A stretch of DNA of 13,636 bases from Bacillota bacterium (GCA_030705745.1 JAUZPT010000036.1:1-13636); one strand, 5' to 3'. Shown: positions 1 to 6,811, counted from the stretch's first letter. Numbers and translations are program-made. Notes: generated by a model not told the origin, from the letters alone.

Positions 1-791
1 CTTGATTGGGCGGTCGCCTCTTTGATGCAGTCTACAAGTGCCTGTTGGACTCGGTGCTCGTCTAGCACGCGGATGCCCGCTTCGGTTGTACCGCCTGGAC
101 TCGTTACTTCCTGACGAAGTTGCTTCGGCGGTTTTTCAGACTTTGAGACCATTTCAGCTGCACCGAGCAATGTTTGTACAATCAGGTTTTTAGCAAGCTC
201 TCTTTCCAGTCCAATTTCCACCGCGCTGTTTTCCATCGCCTCTATTAAATAATAAATATAAGCAGGACCGCTGCCTGATAGGCCGGTCACGGCATCGAGC
301 TGTGATTCGTTCACGACTTCCACAATTCCCACGGTTTCAAAGAGCCTTTTCGCCATTTCCGCCTGATTCGTGCTAACTTGTTGATTGAATGCCAATGCCG
401 TTGCCGATTTTCCAACCGTAGCTGACGTATTTGGCATCGCCCGAACGACGGCGAGCTTTTTTCCCGCCAAGGCTTCAATCGCTGCAATCGAGATGCCGGC
501 AAGAACGGAAAGAATTAAACATTTGGATGTTAAATGGGAGTTGATTTTTTGGATTCCCGCTCTCGCATCCTTCGGCTTCATCGCCAGTACCACAGCATCT
601 GCTCCCTTAAAAAGCAATTCCAAATCGTAGCTGAAGCCTACTCCGTATTTAGTATGGAGGTATTCGAGCCTCGCTTCGTCACTTCTGTTCGTCACCCAAA
701 TTTGTTTGCCTTCAAGCAATCCACTTGCAACGATTCCCGAAATAATAGCTTCTGCGATCGAGCCTGCTCCGATAATCACTAATTTTCGCAT
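1..791 (-). CDS. proI: Pyrroline-5-carboxylate reductase (C-terminus beyond window)
   Basis: Catalyses the last step of proline biosynthesis, NAD(P)H-dependent reduction of 1-pyrroline-5-carboxylate to L-proline, in the cytosol. I translated the whole minus frame by hand: 263 codons are open with no frameshift, and the reading runs off the left edge. The family is usually about 265-280 residues, so little is missing. The N-terminus has a Rossmann dinucleotide loop (G8-A-G10-x-x-A13). The P5CR signature is visible as L-S172-G-S-G-P-A-Y178, followed by T230-S-P-G-G-T-T236. The start ATG at 791 has an AAGGAGG site (799-805) seven bases upstream. A T-box leader with a proline specifier lies directly upstream, so control is by tRNA-Pro charging. 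The name proI is chosen from the Bacillus context (next to yqjP); paralogues proG and proH are the alternatives by sequence alone. Confidence 0.93.
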   Translation of the reverse strand, partial: MRKLVIIGAGSIAEAIISGIVASGLLEGKQIWVTNRSDEARLEYLHTKYGVGFSYDLELLFKGADAVVLAMKPKDARAGIQKINSHLTSKCLILSVLAGISIAAIEALAGKKLAVVRAMPNTSATVGKSATALAFNQQVSTNQAEMAKRLFETVGIVEVVNESQLDAVTGLSGSGPAYIYYLIEAMENSAVEIGLERELAKNLIVQTLLGAAEMVSKSEKPPKQLRQEVTSPGGTTEAGIRVLDEHRVQQALVDCIKEATAQS

Positions 792-844
792 TGAATTTCC
801 TCCTTCTAATTTTAAAAAACTCGTACTTGACGTTTAAAGAAATA

Positions 845-1085
845 CAAAAAGGCCCTTCATCCGCAAAGGACGAAAGACCGAGCTTCCGTGGTACCACCTT
901 CATTCGCCTTTTTTAGGACCCCCTAAAAAAGACTCACTCCACTCCGATAACGCCGGATTTGCGTTTAGGTTTTCCTAACAGCTCATAAGGCAGGTTCAAT
1001 GGTTAAGAGGGCGGTGAAGCCTTTCAGCCGCTGAGCTTCACTCTCTTTCACCGTTTTCCATTTACTTTTCTTACTCATCACTTTG
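845..1085 (-). promoter_or_regulatory. T-box leader, proline specifier (CCU)
   Basis: Minus-strand leader of proI. Three hallmarks are readable. First, Stem I carries an AGTA-type specifier-loop 5' side near 1063-1067 and, on its 3' side, GAA then CCT then GCC; the CCT specifier lies at 992-994 and reads proline. Second, the conserved T-box core AGGTGGTACCACG is at 887-899; its TGGT would pair with the ACCA end of uncharged tRNA. Third, a terminator follows at once (846-879), giving the usual antiterminator/terminator switch. Uncharged tRNA-Pro should permit read-through into proI. From memory, proBA and proI of B. subtilis have tRNA-Pro T-boxes, so this is expected control. A possible -35 (TTGTCA, minus, 1127-1132) is present, but its -10 is weak and the start of transcription is unsure. 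The outer boundary is approximate. Confidence 0.9.
846..879 (-). terminator. T-box attenuator terminator of proI
   Basis: On the minus strand GGTCTTTCGTCC pairs with GGATGAAGGGCC: 12 base pairs including G-U wobbles, around a TTTGC loop, followed by five T. It directly follows the T-box core and would be excluded by the antiterminator fold. It sits about 55 bases before the proI start. Confidence 0.88.
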
Positions 1086-1514
1086 CATATATTTAAAAGT
1101 GTTTTTTCATAATGGCATTGGCGGGTTGACAAACTTGTTGTTATATTTTACAAGTAGTTGATATTTCAAAAGTTGTTGATATGAATTTCAGCATTAAACG
1201 TATGTTTTTTTTAAAAACAAATCTATTCTCACTGCTGATTTAAAAAATCCATTCTCACCGTGCACGATGGATAGATGCTTCAGCTATCGCTTCGTAAGTC
1301 TCTATAAAGAATGGAAAGTTTTAAATGTGATTATGCAAGAAAAACAGGTTGTCTGTCAAGGGATATTAGTTGTTTTTTTGAAATTGTCTGATAAATTATG
1401 TGAAAATAATGACAATGAAATGAAAAATCGATACACTTAATATTATACGTTTCACTTTGTACATAGAAATCTTTCCTGTTTTTATTTAAATATAATGTTT
1501 AAGGAGCATGCGAT
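1086..1514. other. Divergent intergenic region proI leader / yqjP
   Basis: About 430 AT-rich bases with no convincing gene on either strand. The left end must carry the minus-strand promoter of the proI leader, and the right end the promoter of yqjP. For yqjP the best-spaced candidate I see is TTGTAC (1457-1462), 17 bases, TTTTAT (1480-1485), which is weak. A 15-base imperfect direct repeat (AATCTATTCTCACTG at 1220-1234 and AATCCATTCTCACCG at 1246-1260, 13 of 15 identical) is the only other pattern noticed. Confidence 0.5.
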
Positions 1515-2477
1515 ATGACAGAATGGAAGAATGGAATTGCGAAAATCAGCGTGCCGACGCCTTATGCGGTCGGCGACGTAAATGTGTATGTAATTAAAGG
1601 GGAGCGACTGACGCTCGTGGATGTCGGCCCGAAAACGGATGAAGCGTGGGAGGTTCTGAAAGAAAAATTAGCCGAATTGGAACTAACCCCGGACGATATC
1701 GAACAGGTAATTCTTACGCATCATCACCCGGATCACGCAGGTATGCTTGATTATTTTCCGGAAAGCATGCCGGTTTACGGACATTACTTGAACGAGCGCT
1801 GGATAAAGCCTTCCGAATCGTTTTTTGCGATGCATGAGGCATTCCATCGCCAGTTGTTTACGGATTTCGGCCTGCCAGAGGAATTCAGTCCGTTCATTAA
1901 TCATATTCGAAAAACGTTGAAATTTTCGTGTGATCGGTCGTTGACAGGCGTGTTGGCCGAAGGCGGTACGCTCCCGGGCCTGGCTGGCTGGAAGGTAATC
2001 GAAACACCGGGCCATGCTCAGAGCCATATTTCTTTATTTAGGGAGAGCGATGGAACACTGATCGCCGGTGACCATATTTTAGCGCATATTTCGCCCAATC
2101 CGCTGCTCGAACCGCCAATTCCGGGGGAGACAGAGCGGCCAAAGCCTCAGCTCCAATACAATGATTCGTTGAAGAAGCTGCTCGGCTTTCCGATTAAGCT
2201 TGTTTACACAGGCCATGGAGGCGAAGTTGTTGAGCTGCCCGAGCTCATCGAAAAAAGGCTGAAGCGCCAGCATGACCGGGCGATGAAAGTGAAAAGTTGG
2301 CTGGAGTCGGAGGAACTGACCGTATTTGAAATTTGCCGTCGTCTTTTTCCATCGGTTTATCAACGTGAGTTAGGCTTGACGATTTCCGAGACGGTTGCCC
2401 AGCTTGACTATTTAGAATCCATAGGGGAAATTGAGCGTATTCTGAATAGCAATCCTGTTCTTTTTAAAGCGAAGTGA
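1515..2477 (+). CDS. yqjP: Metallo-beta-lactamase-fold hydrolase, YqjP family
   Basis: A 320-residue soluble protein of the metallo-beta-lactamase superfamily. The metal-binding motif H69-x-H71-x-D73-H74 is intact, followed by G-H167, D186 (in AGDH) and H234 (in TGHGG), the expected ligands of a dinuclear zinc site. The last 70 or so residues form an extra helical region with a winged-helix look, as in the glyoxalase-II/LACTB2-like branch. Substrate cannot be told from sequence; hydrolysis of a thioester or phosphoester is the usual role for this branch. The start ATG follows AAGGAG (1501-1506) by eight bases. The gene forms an operon with the dehydrogenase gene 14 bases downstream. The symbol rests on family plus position next to proI, as in B. 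subtilis. Confidence 0.88.
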   Translation: MTEWKNGIAKISVPTPYAVGDVNVYVIKGERLTLVDVGPKTDEAWEVLKEKLAELELTPDDIEQVILTHHHPDHAGMLDYFPESMPVYGHYLNERWIKPSESFFAMHEAFHRQLFTDFGLPEEFSPFINHIRKTLKFSCDRSLTGVLAEGGTLPGLAGWKVIETPGHAQSHISLFRESDGTLIAGDHILAHISPNPLLEPPIPGETERPKPQLQYNDSLKKLLGFPIKLVYTGHGGEVVELPELIEKRLKRQHDRAMKVKSWLESEELTVFEICRRLFPSVYQRELGLTISETVAQLDYLESIGEIERILNSNPVLFKAK

Positions 2478-2491
2478 GGAGACGAAGTATA

Positions 2492-3286
2492 ATGTCAGAT
2501 CGATTGAAGGGTAAAAATATTATAGTTACTGGAGCTTCTGGCGGAATCGGAGCAGAGATTGCCAGGCAGTGTGCAGAGTGCGGTGCCAATTTGGCGCTTT
2601 TGGCGAGAAGCCTTGATAAACTCCAGCTTTTAAAAAAAGAACTCGAAACGCATTACGCTGTCACAATTCACGTGTATGAGCTCGACGTTTCCGATACCGA
2701 CAAGGTGGAAGGCGTTTTTTCAAAAATCAAGAGCGAGCTTGGACCGATCGATGTACTCGTGAACAATGCAGGATTCGGCGTTTTTCGGGAAGCGCATGAG
2801 GCGAACCTAGACGAAATAAAAGGCATGTTCAATGTCAATGTGATCGGCTTGATTGCCTGTACTCTCATGGTTCTGCCGGAGATGCGCGCGCGCCGTTCCG
2901 GACATATCATCAATATCGCTTCCCAGGCTGGCAAAATCGCGACACCGAAATCGAGCATATACTCAGCGACGAAGCATGCGGTGCTCGGCTATACAAACAG
3001 CCTTCGAATGGAATCCGCCGATTCGAATGTATTCGTGACCGCCATCAATCCTGGGCCAATCGCGACCAATTTTTTTGAAATTGCCGATGAGAAGGGTACC
3101 TATGTGAAAAGCGTTCAAAAATTTATGCTTCAGCCAGAGTACGTTGCGCGTAAGGTTGTGGATGCAATGCTGACGCCGACAAGGGAAATTAACCTGCCTC
3201 GCTGGATGAATATGGGCAGCGTTATATTCGCTTTATTTCCGCGTCTGTTTGAGGGAATCGGCAAGCGCGCGTTTGATAAGAAATAG
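2492..3286 (+). CDS. yqjQ: Short-chain dehydrogenase/reductase, YqjQ family
   Basis: A 264-residue classical SDR oxidoreductase using NAD(P)H; substrate unknown. It shows the cofactor loop T13-G-A-S-G-G-I-G20, the NNAG motif (91-94) and the catalytic triad S144, Y157 and K161 in the YSATK box. A-R39 after strand beta-2 suggests an NADP preference, by inference only. The frame is open back to a GTG at 2474, but that codon lies just before the ribosome binding site GAGGAG (2476-2481); the ATG at 2492, ten bases after that site, is the likely start. It follows yqjP by 14 bases, so the two are probably co-transcribed. A weak hairpin lies just after the stop, and a stronger terminator at 3405-3442. 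Confidence 0.9.
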   Translation: MSDRLKGKNIIVTGASGGIGAEIARQCAECGANLALLARSLDKLQLLKKELETHYAVTIHVYELDVSDTDKVEGVFSKIKSELGPIDVLVNNAGFGVFREAHEANLDEIKGMFNVNVIGLIACTLMVLPEMRARRSGHIINIASQAGKIATPKSSIYSATKHAVLGYTNSLRMESADSNVFVTAINPGPIATNFFEIADEKGTYVKSVQKFMLQPEYVARKVVDAMLTPTREINLPRWMNMGSVIFALFPRLFEGIGKRAFDKK

Positions 3287-3320
3287 AGTATGAACGCTGC
3301 TTCCCTTATTCGTTCATATT
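3287..3320 (+). terminator. Hairpin just after yqjQ
   Basis: AGTATGAACG (3287-3296) pairs with CGTTCATATT (3311-3320), ten base pairs with one G-U, around a 14-base loop. The downstream T tract is poor (CTTGAG follows), so it may be a weak terminator or an mRNA 3'-end stabiliser, with the real stop at 3405-3442. Confidence 0.4.
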
Positions 3321-3404
3321 CTTGAGACGAACACTAAAACCACATGTTCTGAATTCTAACGGGTTCTATTTTCGAGTACAAAACATTAAATAACACATTA
3401 ATTG

Positions 3405-3442
3405 GCTGTCCAATTCGTATATGAATCGGAGAGCTTCTTTTT
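3405..3442 (+). terminator. Intrinsic terminator downstream of yqjQ
   Basis: GCTGTCCAATTC (3405-3416) pairs with GAATCGGAGAGC (3423-3434), 12 positions with two mismatches, around a GTATAT loop. TTCTTTTT follows. It would end the yqjP-yqjQ transcript before the accessory segment. Confidence 0.65.
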
Positions 3443-3705
3443 GTTAATATAACGGGAAAATTAGTGTAGTTACGGGTAAAATTGCACCGTAATCCGCACC
3501 ACTTTTAGTAAGGTGACAAAAATTTATGTCACTCTGCTAATTCATATGTTAAAACGGTTGCTAATCTTTATAAAGGTGGTTTGGTTGATATTTCTATTAA
3601 AATTATGAAAAATGTTATTTTACTAACAGGGCAGTTGAAGAAGGGATATTAAGGTTATTAGACGAATATTCTTTTTTTAGATAAATATTGAAGGGGTGTA
3701 GGAGG
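3443..3705 (+). other. Intergenic DNA with inverted repeats and possible gene remnant
   Basis: The stretch from yqjQ (3286) to the DinB-like gene (3706) is over 400 bases. Beyond the terminators it holds two more dyads: TTACGG (3470-3475) with CCGTAA (3487-3492), and a longer one (3507-3518 with 3527-3538, core GTGACA/TGTCAC, 11 of 12 paired counting G-U). After these come two overlapping open stretches in different plus frames: one from 3512 to a stop near 3652, the other from 3601 to a stop at about 3684. The second ends with the protein-like string NRAVEEGILRLLDEYSFF. Neither has a start with a good ribosome binding site. They may be the frameshifted tail of a dead gene, but I do not recognise a family. 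Confidence 0.35.
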
Positions 3706-4164
3706 ATGGAAAATGTAATTAATGGAATAAACCATTGGATACAATCTTTGTCTAAAGAATACAATTCTATGTCAGAAACAGAAATATCTAATCGTCCATT
3801 ACCAAATAAATGGTCTAAAAAAGAGATATTAGGACATCTCTGTGACTCTGCAATAAATAATATTGAGAGGTTCGTAAAAATTCAATATACAGAACAACCT
3901 TATGTTATTCAGTCGTATAATCAGGAGCAATGGGTGGTGGTTCAGAATTATCAAGAAAGACCAGTGGATGAAATACTAACTCTGTTTCAAATACTAAATA
4001 AGCAAGTAGTAAATATTATTATGAATATTCCTGCGGCGAAATTATCTTATCTATGTGATATTGAAAATAACCATCAAAAAACATTAGAGTGGCTTATACA
4101 GGACTACTTTGAACATATGAAACATCATATTAACAACCAAATTTTATTAAAAAATAACGACTAA
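3706..4164 (+). CDS. DinB-like domain protein
   Basis: A 152-residue protein resembling the DinB/YfiT-like four-helix bundle family (DinB_2 type), whose members bind a metal ion. Several are thiol-S-transferases or damage-inducible proteins of unknown role; despite the name it is not the DinB polymerase. Seen: an N-terminal amphipathic helix, the typical NKWSKKEILGHLCDS stretch with H44 as a likely metal ligand, and H137 plus H140/H141 in the last helix (EHMKHH), the usual His spacing pattern. The start is taken at ATG 3706, nine bases after AAGGGG (3691-3696); the frame is open to TTG 3688. It sits first in an AT-rich accessory segment (17 G+C in the 60 bases from 3721) with a GNAT gene 30 bases downstream, probably one transcript. 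Specific activity unknown. Confidence 0.8.
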   Translation: MENVINGINHWIQSLSKEYNSMSETEISNRPLPNKWSKKEILGHLCDSAINNIERFVKIQYTEQPYVIQSYNQEQWVVVQNYQERPVDEILTLFQILNKQVVNIIMNIPAAKLSYLCDIENNHQKTLEWLIQDYFEHMKHHINNQILLKNND

Positions 4165-4194
4165 ATAACCTGGTGAAATTTAGGGGTGAAATAA

Positions 4195-4629
4195 TTGGGG
4201 ATAAGAACAGCGAATGTTGAGGATTGGAAAGCTATTTCCTTGTTGTTAAAACAGTTGGACTATCTTGATACTGAGACTTTTATACAACAAAAAATAGCAA
4301 CACTTCTTATGGAGCCGAATGAGGAATTACTGGTTTATGAAGAAGATAAAACAGTTATTGCTGCAATTTCTATTCATTTTATACCTCAATTAGCTGTAAA
4401 AGGAGATTTCGCAAGGATAAGTTATTTTGCTGTGGATACAAACATTAGAAGTAAGGGCATAGGACGTAAGATTGAAGAACATTGTACTCATTTAGCTAAT
4501 AAAAGAAATTGCGATAGAATTGAAGTGCATTGCCATTCAAGGAGAATAGATGCACATAGGTTTTATATCCGACAAGGCTTTACTGAATCCCCAAAATATT
4601 ATATTAAAATGTTACCCCAATCAAACTAA
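4195..4629 (+). CDS. GNAT-family N-acetyltransferase
   Basis: A 144-residue single-domain GNAT protein that should use acetyl-CoA to acetylate an amine; substrate unknown. Motif A is clear: strand beta-4 YFAVDTNIR followed by the pyrophosphate loop R85-S-K-G88-I-G90. Motif B at the end has HRFYIRQGF, the common Y-x-x-x-G-F signature. The start is TTG at 4195, with AGGGGTG (4182-4188) about seven bases upstream; no in-frame ATG lies near the N-terminus and the GNAT fold needs the first residues (IRTANVEDW). It follows the DinB-like gene by 30 bases and shares its low GC. The downstream 136 bases are AT-rich without a clear terminator. Confidence 0.85.
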   Translation: MGIRTANVEDWKAISLLLKQLDYLDTETFIQQKIATLLMEPNEELLVYEEDKTVIAAISIHFIPQLAVKGDFARISYFAVDTNIRSKGIGRKIEEHCTHLANKRNCDRIEVHCHSRRIDAHRFYIRQGFTESPKYYIKMLPQSN

Positions 4630-4765
4630 TATCGAATTATAAATTACACCATATTGAATTTCTAAAATCTTTTTATTTATATTGATAAAAAATATTTGTT
4701 TTTTAAGAATATTCACATAATTAATTGGGTATATGATTATTAATTACTTTATTAGGAGTGAGAAG

Positions 4766-4966
4766 ATGAAAAAAGAAGAGCTTTTAAATCAAATCACAAA
4801 TAATGATGGTAATACAAGAATATCCCGACTCTCATCGATAGAAGAGGGTGAAGAAATTATTAAGATGGCTAAGCTTTTAGAATTTGAAGGCAAGATCATA
4901 TTGCAAAAATATTGTTTAGAAAGCAAACCGCTTGCAGTGTCACTCGAAGCAAGTTTGGCCAAATGA
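4766..4966 (+). CDS. Small hypothetical protein, 66 residues
   Basis: I do not recognise a family. It is a charged, mostly helical-looking 66-residue protein with no signal peptide, membrane segment or cysteine pair (single Cys in QKYCLESK). The first 40 residues are acidic/basic mixed (EEGEEIIKMAK), followed by a short hydrophobic stretch (LEFEGKIIL). The frame is open to an ATG at 4733, but the likely start is ATG 4766, since AGGAG (4754-4758) precedes it by seven bases. A strong terminator with a TTCG tetraloop lies 24 bases after the stop, which supports a real transcription unit. The gene lies in the AT-rich accessory segment between two GNAT genes. Confidence 0.65.
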   Translation: MKKEELLNQITNNDGNTRISRLSSIEEGEEIIKMAKLLEFEGKIILQKYCLESKPLAVSLEASLAK

Positions 4967-4990
4967 AAAAGGAACTTTGGATGATTTGAC

Positions 4991-5018
4991 AGCAAGTCCT
5001 TCGGGATTTGCTTTTTTT
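4991..5018 (+). terminator. Intrinsic terminator of the small orphan gene
   Basis: AGCAAGTCC (4991-4999) and GGATTTGCT (5004-5012) form a nine-pair stem (one G-U) closed by a TTCG tetraloop, followed by a run of seven T. A textbook strong terminator on the plus strand. Confidence 0.9.
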
Positions 5019-5258
5019 ATTATATTTTTATTATGAAAACAGGCTCTAATTACAGAAATAATGGGTCTAAGCGATATAAAGCAGGTAGTTTTTTCTTATG
5101 CAACAGCGAATAGTTTAAGAAGGAAAATCCAGTGAAGTAGCGAAATAAAGGTAATTAACTAATTTGTATGGACAAAACTCTCTATGAAAGCTAGAAGAAT
5201 GTCCATTAGAAGAGCTCTTATGGATAAAATCAATTTTAAAAATAAGGCAGGAATCAAG

Positions 5259-5738
5259 ATGGACATTACGCTTAAAAAAATCGAGAAAGAAGAACAAGAA
5301 ATTCTGCACAACTTAATGCAGTTTTATATTTATGATTTTAGCCAATTTATCTCATCTATTGAATTAGATGTGGATGGAAAATATAAGCCGTTTGAGCTTG
5401 ATGCATATTGGTCTGACCCGTCTAGGGCAGCATATTTTATAAAAATAAATACCCAGCTTGCAGGCTTTGTCTTACTGTCTAAAAATTTAAGTGATATTTA
5501 CCATATAGAAGAGTTTTTCGTCATGCGAAAATACAATGGAAAAGGGATTGGGAAGAGCGCTGCCCTACAAATTTTTGATATGTACAGGGGTAAGTGGGAG
5601 ATTACACAGGTCGAAAGAAATTATCCTGCACAGGCATTTTGGAGAAGCATAATTAAATCGTATACTACCGATAACTTTACAGAAAGATACGATGATAAAC
5701 ATCATTCTATTCAGATGTTTAATAATTCTGACTACTGA
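5259..5738 (+). CDS. GNAT-family N-acetyltransferase (predicted)
   Basis: A 159-residue protein of a common GNAT group that begins with a leader like LMQFYIYDFSQF and a conserved DAYWSDPSRAAYFI block. The acetyl-CoA loop is N93-G-K-G96-I-G98 after EEFFVMRKY. The residue three before G96 is Asn where Arg or Gln is usual, a small deviation. The C-terminal half has the motif-B-like VERNYPAQAFWRSII. Substrate unknown. The start ATG 5259 is preceded by AAGGCAGG (5244-5251) with seven bases between; the frame is open to ATG 5184, but that extension is basic and unlike the family. It closes the accessory segment and converges on the next minus-strand gene across a hairpin. The 240 bases upstream hold no other gene that I can support. 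Confidence 0.82.
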   Translation: MDITLKKIEKEEQEILHNLMQFYIYDFSQFISSIELDVDGKYKPFELDAYWSDPSRAAYFIKINTQLAGFVLLSKNLSDIYHIEEFFVMRKYNGKGIGKSAALQIFDMYRGKWEITQVERNYPAQAFWRSIIKSYTTDNFTERYDDKHHSIQMFNNSDY

Positions 5739-5760
5739 TATTTCACTATGATTTTTGAAA

Positions 5761-5791
5761 GGATGGATAGGATTTTAAATTCCTTCCATCC
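5761..5791. terminator. Hairpin between convergent GNAT genes
   Basis: GGATGGATAGGA (5761-5772) pairs with TCCTTCCATCC (5781-5791), 11 pairs with one bulged T. It overlaps the stop codon of the minus-strand gene. On the minus strand it is followed by TTTCAAAAA, a poor T tract; on the plus strand there is none. It may act weakly for both converging genes. Confidence 0.45.
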
Positions 5792-6461
5792 CCATCCTCT
5801 TTAATCCATCCTCAAGCACCCACCGATCGATGCCATTTACGAATTCGTATTTCTCCCGGTACATCGCTCGAATTATTTTCTGGACGTTTTCTTTGGCTGG
5901 ATGCGAAGCATCGAAGCACTTTACATAAAGAGTCATCGGCAGCGCTTGTCCAGAAGGATGGAGTGGTGGTTGAAGGTAAGAAATTTCTCCGAATGGTTTA
6001 TAGCCATTTCGTTCATAAAATCGCTGTCGTTTTACACAATTTTCTTTTTCTTCCTCGGTATGTGCCAGTTCCCGCTTTTCCGTCTCTAAAATGACAGAAG
6101 AGAGCGACTTGTTTCCTGCCTTATTTGCATCCTCGTTCAGCAATGTTTCCAATTTCAACAGCGTTTTTGATCCCAATCCTTTGTTCCGAACCTCCGGATG
6201 CGCTGCTAGATAGACGATGAAAGCCGCATTCACGTCAGCCAAATAGTGTCCCGTTGCAAATGAAACAAGCTGTTTCCCTTCATCATAGCCCGCCAAAAAA
6301 CGATACGTATTAGGGAAGCTGTGTTTTGCCAATTCGAGGCTCCGCAAAAATAATAGGTTCGGTTCCTTCACATCAAGTGAAAAAATCTGATCGTACAACA
6401 CAATGGCTTCTTCGAGAAGCGGCAGTTTGTCCAAATCGATGGTTTCCCACACAATCTTCAT
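5775..6461 (-). CDS. GNAT-family N-acetyltransferase with C-terminal extension
   Basis: A 228-residue protein. Residues 1-165 form a GNAT domain: strand beta-4 FIVYLAAHPEV, acetyl-CoA loop R92-N-K-G95-L-G97, and the late FYERNGY motif. About 60 further residues follow (PMTLYVKC, then a charged helical tail ending DRWVLEDGLKRMGMEGI), longer than a minimal GNAT. Substrate unknown. Two tandem ATG codons begin the frame, at 6464 and 6461. The ribosome binding site AAGGAGGTG (6467-6475) leaves only four bases from GGAGG to the first but seven to the second, so 6461 is preferred. It follows yqzH by about 35 bases on the same strand, so the two probably form an operon that starts at the SOS-box region upstream of yqzH. 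Confidence 0.82.
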   Translation of the reverse strand: MKIVWETIDLDKLPLLEEAIVLYDQIFSLDVKEPNLLFLRSLELAKHSFPNTYRFLAGYDEGKQLVSFATGHYLADVNAAFIVYLAAHPEVRNKGLGSKTLLKLETLLNEDANKAGNKSLSSVILETEKRELAHTEEEKENCVKRQRFYERNGYKPFGEISYLQPPLHPSGQALPMTLYVKCFDASHPAKENVQKIIRAMYREKYEFVNGIDRWVLEDGLKRMGMEGI

Positions 6462-6495
6462 CATAGCACCTCCTTCTTATATCTTGTTGTCAACG

Positions 6496-6690
6496 TCATC
6501 CCGTTATAAATTCATAAACTGAGTCATTGATGATCTCGTATAATTCAGCCTCTGGATGGCGCGCCTTTAGCTGTGTAATCTGATTGTATAATTCTTCATA
6601 ATCCCTTTCGCTTAGTGGCAAATTTTCGTTGTTTTGATAATACTGCTTAAAGCAATTTTGGATCATTTTAAAAATTAATTTTTTATCCAT
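6496..6690 (-). CDS. yqzH: YqzH-like small protein
   Basis: A 64-residue cytosolic protein with no cysteine-rich, membrane or signal features beyond a single Cys. It resembles Bacillus YqzH: N-terminal KKLIFKMIQNCFKQYYQNNENLP, then the acidic RDYEELYNQI and the closing LYEIINDSVYEFITG. The function of YqzH is not known to me; in B. subtilis it lies beside yqjW and, as I recall, is counted with the SOS genes. The start ATG 6690 follows GAGGTG (6696-6701) by five bases. It is divergent from the polymerase gene, with two SOS boxes in the shared 200 bases, and is followed by the GNAT gene. The family call is from memory of the sequence pattern. Confidence 0.7.
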   Translation of the reverse strand: MDKKLIFKMIQNCFKQYYQNNENLPLSERDYEELYNQITQLKARHPEAELYEIINDSVYEFITG

Positions 6691-6786
6691 TTGTGCACCT
6701 CAACATGATTATACCGCTTTCTCCCCAATATCCACTAGCACGTGAACCCTTTCCAAGGAAAAATGTCGTAAAATTTCCATTGAAAC

Positions 6787-6800
6787 CGAACGCATATTCG
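6787..6800. promoter_or_regulatory. SOS box 1 (DinR/LexA operator)
   Basis: CGAACGCATATTCG matches the Bacillus SOS consensus CGAAC-N4-GTTCG at all but one half-site position (A in place of G). It lies just upstream of a TATAAT (6806-6811), between yqzH and the polymerase gene, so LexA binding here could block either direction. Confidence 0.75.
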
Positions 6801-6805
6801 CTTAA

Positions 6806-6811
6806 TATAAT
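6806..6811 (+). promoter_or_regulatory. Putative -10 element of the polymerase gene
   Basis: A perfect TATAAT lies between the two SOS boxes. The upstream TTGAAA (6780-6785) is 20 bases away, longer than ideal, and no better -35 is visible, so the exact promoter is unsure. Transcription from here would begin near SOS box 2, which fits LexA repression. Confidence 0.45.

Noticed and set aside
311..903. Small frames on both strands over the proI region
   Set aside because: Hand translation shows one continuous pyrroline-5-carboxylate reductase frame from 791 to the left edge; the others are shadows or cross the T-box leader.
1491..1496. Perfect TATAAT as the -10 of yqjP
   Set aside because: Transcription from it would start inside the ribosome binding site AAGGAG (1501-1506), leaving no usable leader, and no -35 is present at the right distance.
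2474..2491. GTG start extending yqjQ by six residues
   Set aside because: The GTG lies just before the GAGGAG site that serves ATG 2492, and MSDRLKGKNIIVTG is the usual SDR N-terminus.
5019..5258. Possible remnant gene between the orphan and the second GNAT
   Set aside because: Only short frames with no start signals or family features; the in-frame basic extension from 5184 looks like chance read-through.
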